DNA of 46,496 bases from assembly GCA_021776295.1 (NCBI GenBank), contig JAJFGE010000108.1, positions 1 to 46,496 on the forward strand, read 5' to 3'. Below, in pieces: positions 9,436 to 17,690 of this stretch (within the stretch, counting starts at the first letter, position 1; each line of letters opens with the position of its first letter). Under the pieces are notes generated by a model. That model was not told the DNA's origin. It did no database searches and saw only the letters and a list, made by a program, of their open reading frames with translations. The translations under genes were made by a program, and so were the position numbers. This stretch comes from Hyphococcus sp. Its GTDB lineage: Bacteria; Pseudomonadota; Alphaproteobacteria; Caulobacterales; Parvularculaceae.

Positions 9436-10281
9436 ATGAGCCAAGAAACAAAACATATCGCCCTTGTCTGCCCCGGCGGGCCGATTGACCGCGGGCTTGC
9501 CAATCAAACCAGCGCGATTGCGGCCGCGAGGTTTGGCGAGCGCGCGGCGCTCCATTTCCATCCGCACTGTTTTTTCGAGGCTGGCCATTTTGCCGGCGAC
9601 GACGCGACGCGCAGCGCCGCCTTTTTGGAGGTTGCGAACGATCCGAAATTTGACGCCGTGTGGTTTGCGCGCGGCGGTTATGGCGCCTGTCGGCTGGATG
9701 ATGGTCTATTCACAAAGCTCAACGCCGCGGCGCGCACGAAAACCTATCTTGGCTATTCTGACGCCGGGATGATATTGGCGCGGCTCTATCAGGCCGGGAT
9801 CGGCAGGCCCGTACACGGGCCAATGCCGACCGACCTTACCCGGCCGGATGGCGCCCAGGCGATTGCGCGCGCACTCGACTTTCTCGTCACCGGCGCTGCT
9901 GACACGCTGGAGCCGACGGCAACATTCGGCGAGAAAACCGTCGCGTTCAACATTACTGTCCTTAGCCATCTCATCGCCGCAGACTGGGCGCCGGACCTTT
10001 CCGGCCATGTCGTCCTTCTGGAAGACGTGTCGGAATATTTATACAGCATCGACCGGGCGATGTTTGCGATCCTGTCGAGCCCTAAATTACGCCACGCGGC
10101 GGGCATAAAACTCGGCCGCATCACCGACGTGCCGGAAAACGACCGTCCGTTCGGCCACAGCGCGGAAGAAATCGTCGCCTATTGGTGCGCCCGAGCCGGC
10201 GTTGCCTATCTCGGCCGCGCCGATATCGGTCACGACGCGGACAACAAGGTGGTTCCATTCGGAGCAAGCCAACCGTCTTAG
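9436..10281 (+). CDS. ldcA: LD-carboxypeptidase, peptidase family S66
   Basis: A 281-residue serine peptidase of the S66 family (LdcA/MccF type), which removes the terminal D-Ala from muropeptide tetrapeptides in the cytosol. Visible markers are the N-terminal CPGGPID, WFARGGYGACRL near 76-87, the nucleophile in GYSD (Ser108), HGPMPTDL, LLEDVSEYLYSIDRA with a catalytic Glu candidate, and GHDADNK with the catalytic His candidate. Length is slightly below the usual 300. No good ribosome site precedes the ATG at 9436. The divergent mpl-type gene suggests both serve peptidoglycan recycling. An MccF-like immunity role is an alternative but less likely in this context. Confidence 0.9.
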   Translation: MSQETKHIALVCPGGPIDRGLANQTSAIAAARFGERAALHFHPHCFFEAGHFAGDDATRSAAFLEVANDPKFDAVWFARGGYGACRLDDGLFTKLNAAARTKTYLGYSDAGMILARLYQAGIGRPVHGPMPTDLTRPDGAQAIARALDFLVTGAADTLEPTATFGEKTVAFNITVLSHLIAADWAPDLSGHVVLLEDVSEYLYSIDRAMFAILSSPKLRHAAGIKLGRITDVPENDRPFGHSAEEIVAYWCARAGVAYLGRADIGHDADNKVVPFGASQPS

Positions 10282-10308
10282 CTTGGCTTTGCCAATCCGC
10301 CCGACGCC

Positions 10309-11112
10309 CTACTCAGCTTTCGCATCAGCTTCCGGGCAAATATCGCCGATAAACTCCACCGTATAAGTATCAGTCTTGTAGCGCGGCACATAAGGCATGC
10401 CGGCGGCAGGGTCCTGCACCAGCCAATAGCGCCCACCGCTAGCATCGGGGCCCGGCGGATAAACATCGCCAAGCTCGTTATGCGTCCACTCAACATCAAC
10501 CAACAAAACCTCTACCTCCTTGCCATCATGGGAGATCATCTCACGCCCGGCGAGCGTTGCGGTCACGGCGTAGGTCGCTTTCATGCTCATCATCGATGCT
10601 TCAAAATCGTAAGACCCCCGTTCCCAATCAAGCATCGCCAAAGGCAGCCCTAATATTCCGCCATGGAACATTTCGGACGTAATGGCGCCAGCTGCTTGCT
10701 TGGTTGCGCCGTCCCTCGTCATCGTCGCGGAGTAGCCGTCAGGCCCTAATACATGCTCGACGTTTATCGCCGATTGATCTTCCGTTGCTCTTACCTCTTG
10801 CTCCAACCGTAGCGGCGAAAGCGAAGGCCGGTCGAAATAGGTGGTTGAAACAATCTCTTGCCCGTTCGGCGATATGAGCCTTTGGCGAACGCGCAACATG
10901 TGATCGCCAATGACCACAGCACGTTCAGTAAGCGGGCTGGCCGAGACCCAAGCCCCTTCATTTAATGCGCATTGCCGCCAGGTGAATTCATACGGCTTTA
11001 TCTTGGCGCCATCGATTTGGCCGTCTCCCATCGCCACTGGCGTAGTACTTGCTGCAGCGCAAGAAGTCGTTAGCAGCGCCGCCAGAACCGTTATCCGCAC
11101 AATCACATCCAT
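10309..11112 (-). CDS. exported protein of unknown function
   Basis: A 267-residue protein I do not recognise. The first 22 residues form a signal peptide (hydrophobic VRITVLAALLTT followed by SCAAAS). The Cys could be lipidated but TTSC is not a clean lipobox. The rest looks like a soluble beta-rich periplasmic protein with three or more Cys. AGGAG sits only 1 base before the ATG at 11112; a GTG two codons in (11106) would have better spacing, so the true start may be there. The gene is divergent from a membrane-bound winged-helix regulator, with three direct repeats between them, which suggests it is a regulatory target. Confidence is high for a gene, low for function. Confidence 0.75.
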   Translation of the reverse strand: MDVIVRITVLAALLTTSCAAASTTPVAMGDGQIDGAKIKPYEFTWRQCALNEGAWVSASPLTERAVVIGDHMLRVRQRLISPNGQEIVSTTYFDRPSLSPLRLEQEVRATEDQSAINVEHVLGPDGYSATMTRDGATKQAAGAITSEMFHGGILGLPLAMLDWERGSYDFEASMMSMKATYAVTATLAGREMISHDGKEVEVLLVDVEWTHNELGDVYPPGPDASGGRYWLVQDPAAGMPYVPRYKTDTYTVEFIGDICPEADAKAE

Positions 11113-11133
11113 TCTCCTTTAAAGCGTGGCGTC

Positions 11134-11173
11134 CGATTTAAGGCCCCCGATCTAAGGCCCCCGATCTAAGGCC
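11134..11173. repeat. three 14-bp direct repeats in a divergent promoter region
   Basis: The unit CGATCTAAGGCCCC occurs at 11134-11147 (with one T for C), 11148-11161, and 11162-11173 (last two bases lost). It lies in the 99-base gap between the divergent exported-protein gene and the ToxR/CadC-like regulator gene. Head-to-tail repeats in this place are a plausible operator for the regulator, although the 14-bp period does not match one or two helical turns. Confidence 0.7.
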
Positions 11174-11211
11174 ATTGTGCCGGCCGTCAGAAATCTATTA
11201 TTCTCTATTTT

Positions 11212-11979
11212 ATGGATGAGCCGGAAAAAGACGCCGAAATGACGACTGATCGCGCCATATTCGCGCTGGAACCGCGATCACAAACCGTCATTTCAGGCGA
11301 GCGCCGCACAACACTCCAGTATAAATCCTGGGGCGTTCTCATGATGTTGATAGACTGTGCACCCAAGACGGTAACCCGCGCAGAACTAATCGATGACATC
11401 TGGGGCGGCAATTACGCAACTGGAGACAAAGCGCTCAGCCACGCGCTGTGGTGTATTCGCTCTGCGCTCGACGACAACGCAAAATCACCCGCCTTTATTA
11501 AAACAGTTCCGCGCAGCGGCTATCAGTGGATTGGTGCGGCGCCAAAGCCGACGCCAGGAGTAAACGCGCCAGCAAAAGCGCGATGGAACCTTCCGATGAT
11601 GGTCGCCGCAGGAGTGGTTGGTTTGCTTTGCATACCCATAGCCACCACATTAATCCCCGCGCGCTCTGCAAATCCGAATTTAACCGCCGCTCCGTCGCGG
11701 CAGGCCATTAACGCAGCAAACGGCGCCAGCGCCCATTACGAAGGCGCGAGCATTATCGTCGATCATTTCGAAGGCTGCCGGCTTATTCTAAGGGCGTCCA
11801 GCGGAGTACGCCTGACCTCACCGGTATTTTCAAACGATGGCGGGCGGCTCGCCTTTCGGGTTGAAAAAGCCGGTGGATGTAAATTGGTCGTCATCGACAT
11901 TAAGACACGCGAGCAGATTGATTTCGGGGCTTGCCTCACGCCGAGCACAAACAAATTCATGCACGTCAACATGACTTGA
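11212..11979 (+). CDS. membrane-anchored winged-helix transcriptional regulator (ToxR/CadC type)
   Basis: A 255-residue one-component regulator. An OmpR/PhoB-type winged helix covers about residues 15-108, with LQYKSWGVLMMLID, a recognition-helix region KALSHALWCIRSALDD and the wing FIKTVPRSGYQWIG. A single membrane segment spans about 126-149. The short periplasmic tail contains one TolB/PD40-like blade (SPVFSNDGGRLAFRVEK). Larger CadC-like proteins carry a whole propeller, so this one appears minimal or truncated. The ATG at 11212 has no ribosome site; an ATG at 11239 after GGAAAAAG is an alternative start. It probably acts on its own gene and the divergent exported-protein gene. Confidence 0.88.
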   Translation: MDEPEKDAEMTTDRAIFALEPRSQTVISGERRTTLQYKSWGVLMMLIDCAPKTVTRAELIDDIWGGNYATGDKALSHALWCIRSALDDNAKSPAFIKTVPRSGYQWIGAAPKPTPGVNAPAKARWNLPMMVAAGVVGLLCIPIATTLIPARSANPNLTAAPSRQAINAANGASAHYEGASIIVDHFEGCRLILRASSGVRLTSPVFSNDGGRLAFRVEKAGGCKLVVIDIKTREQIDFGACLTPSTNKFMHVNMT

Positions 11980-12107
11980 CCTGACGCCTCAGCGCCTTTG
12001 TCGCTGGTGAGCTTAATCTACAAGACAGCACAGAAATCCTAAGCCCAACCCGGCTTGACACGAGCGCGGTTTGATCGTCTCTCCGTTGCCAAAGATTGGA
12101 ATAAGTC

Positions 12108-13133
12108 ATGGAAGTCAATGTCGCTCTTGTCGGCGCTACCGGCAATGTCGGGCAGGAAATGCTCGCTATTCTCGATGAACGCGGATTCCCGGTAAAGGAG
12201 GCCTTCGCGCTTGCCTCGCGCCAGTCGATTGGCCGCGAGGTCTCGTTCGGTGACAAGACGTTGAAATGTCAGGACCTTGAAACCTTTGATTTCTCCAAAG
12301 TCGATATCGCGCTTTTCGCCGCCGGCGGTAGTGTTTCAAAAGACTGGGCGCCGAAGGCCGCCAAGGCTGGCGCGGTCGTCATCGACAACTCGTCACATTT
12401 CCGGATGGACCCGGATGTGCCGTTGATCGTTCCGGAAGTGAACGCTGATGCGCTCGCCGGGTTTTCCAAAAAGAACATTATCGCCAATCCGAACTGCTCA
12501 ACCGCGCAGCTGGTCGTTGCGTTAAAACCTCTACATGACGCCGCGACCATCAAACGCGTTGTCGTTTCCACCTACCAGTCGACCTCTGGCAAAGGTAAGG
12601 CGGCAATGGACGAGTTGTTCACGCAAACCAAGGGCATCTATGTCAACGACACGCCCTCGCCGACGGAGTTCACCAAGCAGATCGCCTTCAACGTCATTCC
12701 GCATATTGATGTCTTCATGGAAGACGGCTTCACCAAAGAAGAATGGAAGATGATGGCGGAGACCAAGAAAATTCTTGACCCCAAAATCAAACTGACGGCG
12801 ACTTGCGTGCGCGTGCCGACCTTTGTCGGCCATGCCGAGGCGGTCAATATTGAGCTTGAAAATCCGCTCTCGGACGATGAAGCGCGCGAAATTCTGCGTG
12901 CGGCGCCAGGCTTGTTGATCATTGATAAACGTGAAGACGGCGGCTATGTGACGCCGGTTGAATGCGTTGGAGAATTCGCCACCTTTATCAGTCGCCTGCG
13001 GGTGGACCCCACCATCGACAACGGCCTCGCCTTCTGGTGCGTTAGCGACAATCTGCGCAAAGGCGCGGCGCTGAATGCGGTGCAAATTGCAGAGTTGTTG
13101 CTCAACCGCAGGCTCCTGCGCGCCGCCGCCTAA
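12108..13133 (+). CDS. asd: aspartate-semialdehyde dehydrogenase
   Basis: A 341-residue NADPH-dependent enzyme that converts aspartyl phosphate to aspartate semialdehyde, feeding lysine, diaminopimelate, threonine and methionine synthesis. The nucleotide-binding GATGNVGQEM lies at 9-18, the catalytic Cys130 in NPNCSTAQ, the substrate region STYQSTSGKGKAAM follows, and the catalytic His candidate is in VPTFVGHAE. It is of the shorter, non-enterobacterial ASADH type. A weak GGA site precedes the ATG at 12108. It stands alone in a 128-base upstream and 74-base downstream gap. Confidence 0.97.
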   Translation: MEVNVALVGATGNVGQEMLAILDERGFPVKEAFALASRQSIGREVSFGDKTLKCQDLETFDFSKVDIALFAAGGSVSKDWAPKAAKAGAVVIDNSSHFRMDPDVPLIVPEVNADALAGFSKKNIIANPNCSTAQLVVALKPLHDAATIKRVVVSTYQSTSGKGKAAMDELFTQTKGIYVNDTPSPTEFTKQIAFNVIPHIDVFMEDGFTKEEWKMMAETKKILDPKIKLTATCVRVPTFVGHAEAVNIELENPLSDDEAREILRAAPGLLIIDKREDGGYVTPVECVGEFATFISRLRVDPTIDNGLAFWCVSDNLRKGAALNAVQIAELLLNRRLLRAAA

Positions 13134-13207
13134 AGCACGGCACAAGAAACGGGTCGGCGTAGGATTGTCTTGGCCCTATATGACCAACAAATTTTGAGGG
13201 GTTTGAT

Positions 13208-14128
13208 ATGTCCGGCGGCAATCAAAAATCAGTGCGCTCTGATGTTCAATTTGGCCTTATCGCCGGCGTCGGCGCTTATACGCTATGGGGCCTGTTTCCC
13301 GCCTATTTAAAAACTCTCGACGATGTTTCGGCGCTGGAAATCCTCGCCCATCGCATAATCTGGTCCGTGCCGTTCGGCGCGTTGCTAATTGCCTTGCGGC
13401 GGCAATGGCCGGAGGTGAAAACCGCCTTTACAACCCGGCGGGTGCTCTTATTACTTGGCGTCAGCGCGCTCGCTATCTCCGGTAACTGGCTGATCTATGT
13501 CTGGTCGGTCATTCATGACCACATTCTGGAGGCAAGTCTCGGCTACTACATTAATCCCTTAATGTATGTCGGCGTTGGCGTCTTTGTTCTCGGCGAGCGC
13601 CTGCGCCCGGCGCAGATCGCCGCCGTCATCCTCGCCGCCGCCGGCGTTCTGGTGCTCACGGTCGGATCGGGCGTCTTCCCATGGGTGTCGCTCGCACTGG
13701 CCATATTATTCACCGCTTACGGATATTTGCGCAAAACCACGCCGGTTGGCGCGATGCCGGGGCTGTTTGTTGAAACCACGCTGCTCTCGCCGATCGCTAT
13801 GGCCTATCTTTTTTGGTTGATGAGTTCCGGCGGCGCCGTCTTTCTAACCCAGTCCGCCAGCAAGGATATATTGCTGCTGCTTGCCGGGCCCGTCACGGTT
13901 ATTCCGTTGGTGTTGTTTGCGCTGTCCGCCCGGCGTCTTAAACTATCGACGGTTGGGTTTCTTCAATATATCGGCCCCACCCTTCAGTTTGCGCTGGCAA
14001 TTTTTTACGGCGAAAGCTTCACTATAGCGCATGCGATTTGCTTTGGCTTGATCTGGACGGCGCTGGCGATTTTCAGCTTCGACGCGATGCGCGCCAATCG
14101 CACGGCGCGCATTATGAAAGCCGCTTGA
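13208..14128 (+). CDS. rarD: RarD-type EamA family transporter
   Basis: A 306-residue integral membrane protein of the drug/metabolite transporter superfamily. About ten hydrophobic segments are visible, arranged as two EamA halves. The RarD signature region GVGAYTLWGLFPAYLK occurs at the first helix, and the second-helix region EILAHRIIWS follows. The substrate of RarD proteins is not firmly established. The start has an AGGGG site 7 bases upstream. Its 3' end overlaps the convergent thioesterase gene by 17 bases. Confidence 0.93.
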   Translation: MSGGNQKSVRSDVQFGLIAGVGAYTLWGLFPAYLKTLDDVSALEILAHRIIWSVPFGALLIALRRQWPEVKTAFTTRRVLLLLGVSALAISGNWLIYVWSVIHDHILEASLGYYINPLMYVGVGVFVLGERLRPAQIAAVILAAAGVLVLTVGSGVFPWVSLALAILFTAYGYLRKTTPVGAMPGLFVETTLLSPIAMAYLFWLMSSGGAVFLTQSASKDILLLLAGPVTVIPLVLFALSARRLKLSTVGFLQYIGPTLQFALAIFYGESFTIAHAICFGLIWTALAIFSFDAMRANRTARIMKAA

Positions 14129-14555
14129 GTACGCCTGAAAAACTTAAAACCGGTTTTTCTTTTGCGCTCACAACGCCCCGGACAAAGGCGGTTGTGCGGC
14201 CGGCTTTCATCACCTCGCCGGTGGCGGTGATAAACTCGCCCAATGGCGCCGGAGACAAAAATTCTGCATTCATCGTCATGGTGAGCGCGGGGACCCGGCC
14301 TTTCGCACGAAAGAAAATATCAAACAGCGACATGTCGGCCAGCGTCATCAGCGCACCGCCATGAACGATGCGGGCGAGGTTTGCGTGGTGCGGCTCGGAG
14401 AAAAACCCAACCCCGGGCGGCGCGCCCTCCTCACGGAAATAAAACGGGCCCGCATGGCCGCTAAAGGTTTGCGGGTGCGCCTGCAGCACCCATCCCTCCG
14501 GCGCGGGCCTTGCTTCCTGTAATTTGGCTTTCAGCAATGCTTGTTCGTCTGTCAT
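14112..14555 (-). CDS. PaaI-family hotdog thioesterase
   Basis: A 147-residue single hotdog domain. The 4HBT/PaaI features are HHANLARIVHGGALMTLADM, in which the central helix follows HGG, then MTMNAEFLSPAPLGEFI and a closing strand FSGVLKRL. Such enzymes hydrolyse aryl- or acyl-CoA thioesters as tetramers; the substrate is unknown. I chose the ATG at 14555 (MTDEQ); the longer frame to 14582 starts with TTG. The tail overlaps rarD by 17 bases on the opposite strand. Confidence 0.88.
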   Translation of the reverse strand: MTDEQALLKAKLQEARPAPEGWVLQAHPQTFSGHAGPFYFREEGAPPGVGFFSEPHHANLARIVHGGALMTLADMSLFDIFFRAKGRVPALTMTMNAEFLSPAPLGEFITATGEVMKAGRTTAFVRGVVSAKEKPVLSFSGVLKRLS

Positions 14556-14666
14556 CCGGAAGGCTTTAGCGAGCTTAAGCAAAATTGAAAACAGGCATCA
14601 GCAGCGCCGACACATAGGCTGCGTCAAGCCATTGCGCTTGAGGTTGATTGCCGCCACCCTCCGGCG

Positions 14667-15638
14667 ATGGACCGCCCCTTTCCAGAGCCTCAATTTATCG
14701 GCGCTGCTGGCGTCAAAATCGCCTTCTATGAGGCCGATGGCGACGCGAAGCGCGAACGGCTTCCGATTATTCTCATCCACGGCTGGCCGGAGATCGCCTA
14801 TTCGTGGCGCAACCAAATCCACGCTCTCGCGGCGGCGGGCTATCGCACTATCGCCATCGACCTGAAGGGCTTTGGCCGCTCCGATGCGCCGATGGATGTG
14901 CGCGCCTATGACATCGAGCATATCACCTACGACCTGTGCGGCATCCTCGATGCACTCGACATTGAACGGGCGGTTTTTTGCGGTCACGACTGGGGCGGTT
15001 CTATCGTCTGGAGCATGGGCCAGTGGCGCACAGACCGCGTCGCTGCGATTATCGGCGTCTGCACGCCGGTAAAACCGCGCCCGCCGGCGCCGCCAATCGC
15101 GATTTTAAAAAAACGGTTCGGCGAGATGCATTATTTCGTTCAGTTCCAAGAGCCGGATGCGCCGGAGCAATTGTTCGAAAGCGATATTGAGCGCTTCGTG
15201 AAGATGATGTTTCAAACGCCGCCGCCGCGAGACCAATGGAGCGCGCTCATCCCGTGGATTTACGATCTGCCCGGCCGGTTCAAACATGCCAAAGCGCCAA
15301 ATCCGGATAAGCTTATTGTTAGCGATGACACCATCCAAATTTATGTCGACGCCTATAAGCGCAGCGGCTTTCATGGCGGCGTCAATCTTTACCGCAACAT
15401 CGATCGCAACTGGGAATTGATGGCGGGGCGCGACGAAACTATTCGTGCACCGGGTCTATGGGTTGGCGCCGAGCTTGATCTTTTCCTGCCGCCGGAAAGC
15501 GCGGACGGCATGGAAGCTATCGTCCCCGAGCTTGAAAAACATGTCATCAGCGGCAGCGGCCATTGGGTGATGTGGGAAAAACCGGCTGAGCTGAACGCAT
15601 TGTTGATCGATTGGCTGAACCGGAAAATTTCAATCTAA
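14667..15638 (+). CDS. alpha/beta hydrolase, epoxide-hydrolase-like
   Basis: A 323-residue alpha/beta-hydrolase. The oxyanion motif HGWPE is at 38-42, the nucleophile Asp108 is in GHDWGG (soluble epoxide hydrolases and haloalkane dehalogenases use Asp here), and the catalytic His299 is in SGSGHWVMWEKP. HGWP followed by the HDWGG elbow favours an epoxide hydrolase over a dehalogenase. Tyr residues in the cap that would polarise the epoxide are plausible but not assigned. No signal peptide. It is preceded by a 111-base gap and is divergent from the thioesterase. Confidence 0.9.
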   Translation: MDRPFPEPQFIGAAGVKIAFYEADGDAKRERLPIILIHGWPEIAYSWRNQIHALAAAGYRTIAIDLKGFGRSDAPMDVRAYDIEHITYDLCGILDALDIERAVFCGHDWGGSIVWSMGQWRTDRVAAIIGVCTPVKPRPPAPPIAILKKRFGEMHYFVQFQEPDAPEQLFESDIERFVKMMFQTPPPRDQWSALIPWIYDLPGRFKHAKAPNPDKLIVSDDTIQIYVDAYKRSGFHGGVNLYRNIDRNWELMAGRDETIRAPGLWVGAELDLFLPPESADGMEAIVPELEKHVISGSGHWVMWEKPAELNALLIDWLNRKISI

Positions 15639-15744
15639 TTTATTGGAATTTCGCCGATCATTTTGATGCAAACTGGTGCTTTCGGCATAAATTTTTCGAT
15701 ACCTCCCCCATGCACCGTTGATGCTTCCGGGATGGAGGCGAATG

Positions 15745-16035
15745 ATGTTGATCAAAATGATCGCGGCTGCGGGCTTGTGTCTTTTCTGCGTCAAACCTGC
15801 ACTCGCGCAGAGCCAAACACGCAGTCACCACACCGAACGCCAGGCAACGCCGCATCCGATTACGGCAGTAACGTTTGGCGAGCGGCGCATTGAAATGCTG
15901 GCGGTGACGGCGCGGGCGCGCGCCGATACGCCGCTGCGCAAAGATTACCTTTATGAAAGCCGGTCGATGTCGAAAGTGTTCCCCGGCTATCCGCAACAAG
16001 CCTTTGTGAGCGTTGATTTTCGCGTAAAGTTTTAA
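15745..16035 (+). CDS. small secreted protein of unknown function
   Basis: A 96-residue protein I do not recognise. It has a clear signal peptide (MLIKMIAAAGLCLFCVKPAL, cleavage likely after ALA-Q), leaving a basic mature part of about 75 residues without Cys, rich in Arg and His. The start is decided by GGAGG at 15734-15738, 6 bases before the ATG at 15745; the ATG at 15742 is an alternative. It ends 3 bases before the convergent beta-lactamase-fold gene. The mature C-terminus (AFVSVDFRVKF) is strand-like, as if it could pair with another beta structure, but this is a guess. Confidence 0.7.
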   Translation: MLIKMIAAAGLCLFCVKPALAQSQTRSHHTERQATPHPITAVTFGERRIEMLAVTARARADTPLRKDYLYESRSMSKVFPGYPQQAFVSVDFRVKF

Positions 16036-16038
16036 CCT

Positions 16039-17178
16039 CTAAAGGCCGTCATACATCGCATTGATTAATCGTAATGCGCGCGGATCGCCCACCAGATAGG
16101 GCGACATTTTGTTCATCACATAGGCAGCGGTGAGCCGGTATTGCGGGTCAATTAAAACACACGAACCGCCAAAGCCGGCATGACCGTATGCGGCTTCATT
16201 CGGGCCAAGGTGGTGGTTGATATTGCGCATCAGTCCGGCGGTCCAGGAAAGATGAAACGGCAGCACCAGATCATCGCCGCGAATGCGTTCGGCAAGCGCG
16301 CCGTCAATCGCCCGTGATGTCAGATATTGCACGCCTTCCAATTGGCCGCCATTGGCAAAGGGATGAACGATGCGCGCCAGAGAACGCGCATCACCGTGCA
16401 TGTTGGATGCGGGGATTTCCGCCGCCATCCAGTCTTCACGAGCAACGCCCGCCGGCGCGGACCATTTTTTCAGGAAGGCAAGCTGCGTAAAGTCATTAAG
16501 ATCGCCAAGGTCAGGCGCTGTCGGCGGTTTGGGCATGAAGGCCGTGCGTAGCATTTCGCCCGGCGTCAATCCGCAATAGACTTCCAGCCCGTGGGCCTCG
16601 CGCAACTCGCCAATCAATTCGCCAACGGACTTTCCGCGCACCCGCCGAAGCAATTCGCCGGCAAGAAATCCGAATGTCTGCGGGTGGTATCCGTTTGCAG
16701 CTCCCGGCTCCCAAAGGGGCGCCATAGCCGCAAGGCGGCGGGTGATGTCGTCCCAGTCGAGCCAGGTTTGAGGCGGCATTTCGTCGGCAATGCCGCAAAG
16801 ACCGGCCTGATGCGACAGTAGCTGCGCAACGGTGACCTCGCTTTTGCCGGCTTGCGCAAATTCCGGCCAATATTGCGCGACCGGCGCGTCATAGTCCAAC
16901 TTACCGTCGCTCACCGCCTGCGCAAGTAACAGCGCCAACACCGCCTTGCCAGTGGAGTAAACGCAAACAAGGCTTTCCTCCGTCCACGGCTGTTGTTTTA
17001 CTTTATCGACATGCCCGCCGCGAATATCGACAACAAGCTCGCCATCGATCACCACCGCAAACGCCGCGCCCAACTCCAGTCCTTCGGCGAAATTCTCGCA
17101 AAATGCATCGCCGACGCTGGCAAATGCCTCATGCAACGCGCCCGAGGAATTCGGCGTGCGGGCGTCAGTCCAAGTCAT
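16039..17178 (-). CDS. beta-lactamase-fold serine hydrolase (class C / esterase type)
   Basis: A 379-residue cytosolic-looking serine hydrolase of the Beta-lactamase (PF00144) family. The nucleophile motif is STGK (Ser75, Lys78). The second motif residue is probably Tyr164 in NGYHPQTFG, and a late GHAGFGG replaces the KTG triad as in EstB-like esterases. No signal peptide is present, which argues against a true periplasmic beta-lactamase and for an esterase or transesterase. It is 34 bases downstream of the small lipoprotein gene on the same strand and convergent with the secreted-protein gene. Confidence 0.92.
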   Translation of the reverse strand: MTWTDARTPNSSGALHEAFASVGDAFCENFAEGLELGAAFAVVIDGELVVDIRGGHVDKVKQQPWTEESLVCVYSTGKAVLALLLAQAVSDGKLDYDAPVAQYWPEFAQAGKSEVTVAQLLSHQAGLCGIADEMPPQTWLDWDDITRRLAAMAPLWEPGAANGYHPQTFGFLAGELLRRVRGKSVGELIGELREAHGLEVYCGLTPGEMLRTAFMPKPPTAPDLGDLNDFTQLAFLKKWSAPAGVAREDWMAAEIPASNMHGDARSLARIVHPFANGGQLEGVQYLTSRAIDGALAERIRGDDLVLPFHLSWTAGLMRNINHHLGPNEAAYGHAGFGGSCVLIDPQYRLTAAYVMNKMSPYLVGDPRALRLINAMYDGL

Positions 17179-17212
17179 GCAATATCCCTATTCGTAGACC
17201 GGCGCCGTTGGA

Positions 17213-17521
17213 TTAATTTTGATGGCCCAAAGCGCAAGCCAAGCTCGCCCGCGCGATGGCGGCGGCGGCGCGCGGGTTGCCAATCCGCAAAAGCGCGTCC
17301 AACGCTTCGCCGGCGCTGGCCGCCTCATTGAGGCCGCCAATATAATCGGCAACGTCATTGAGGTCGTCTCGCTCAAGCCTCTCATCAAGCTCGGAAGCGA
17401 GGCAATCGGCGCGCTCCTGGGAAACCCCGAACTCGACAAACCGGTCCGCGATTTTCGCCCGCGGCGACGCCGTCGCGCAAGCGGCGACAAATAAAATCAG
17501 TGCAACAACAGTAAGGCGCAT
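17213..17521 (-). CDS. small lipoprotein of unknown function
   Basis: A 102-residue protein I do not recognise. The signal peptide MRLTVVALILF is followed by the lipobox VAAC, so a lipoprotein anchored by Cys15 is likely. The mature part is predicted mostly helical, with two further Cys. The start at 17521 is fixed by GGAGG 7 bases upstream; the frame extends to 17578 but without a good site. It probably shares a transcript with the downstream beta-lactamase-fold gene. Confidence 0.72.
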   Translation of the reverse strand: MRLTVVALILFVAACATASPRAKIADRFVEFGVSQERADCLASELDERLERDDLNDVADYIGGLNEAASAGEALDALLRIGNPRAAAAIARASLACALGHQN

Positions 17522-17690
17522 CTCACCCCTCCTCAAAAACCAGCCGCGAGCATAGGAGGATCGCCGGCCCGCGTCCACGCGAGTTTTAACCCGGCGTCAA
17601 TCCACATATTCCTAGTATAAGGGCGGCGATTTGGGCCCGGCGGCGCAACCGTGCCATAGAAGGCGCAAACCAGCTTGAGAGGAAGACGGC

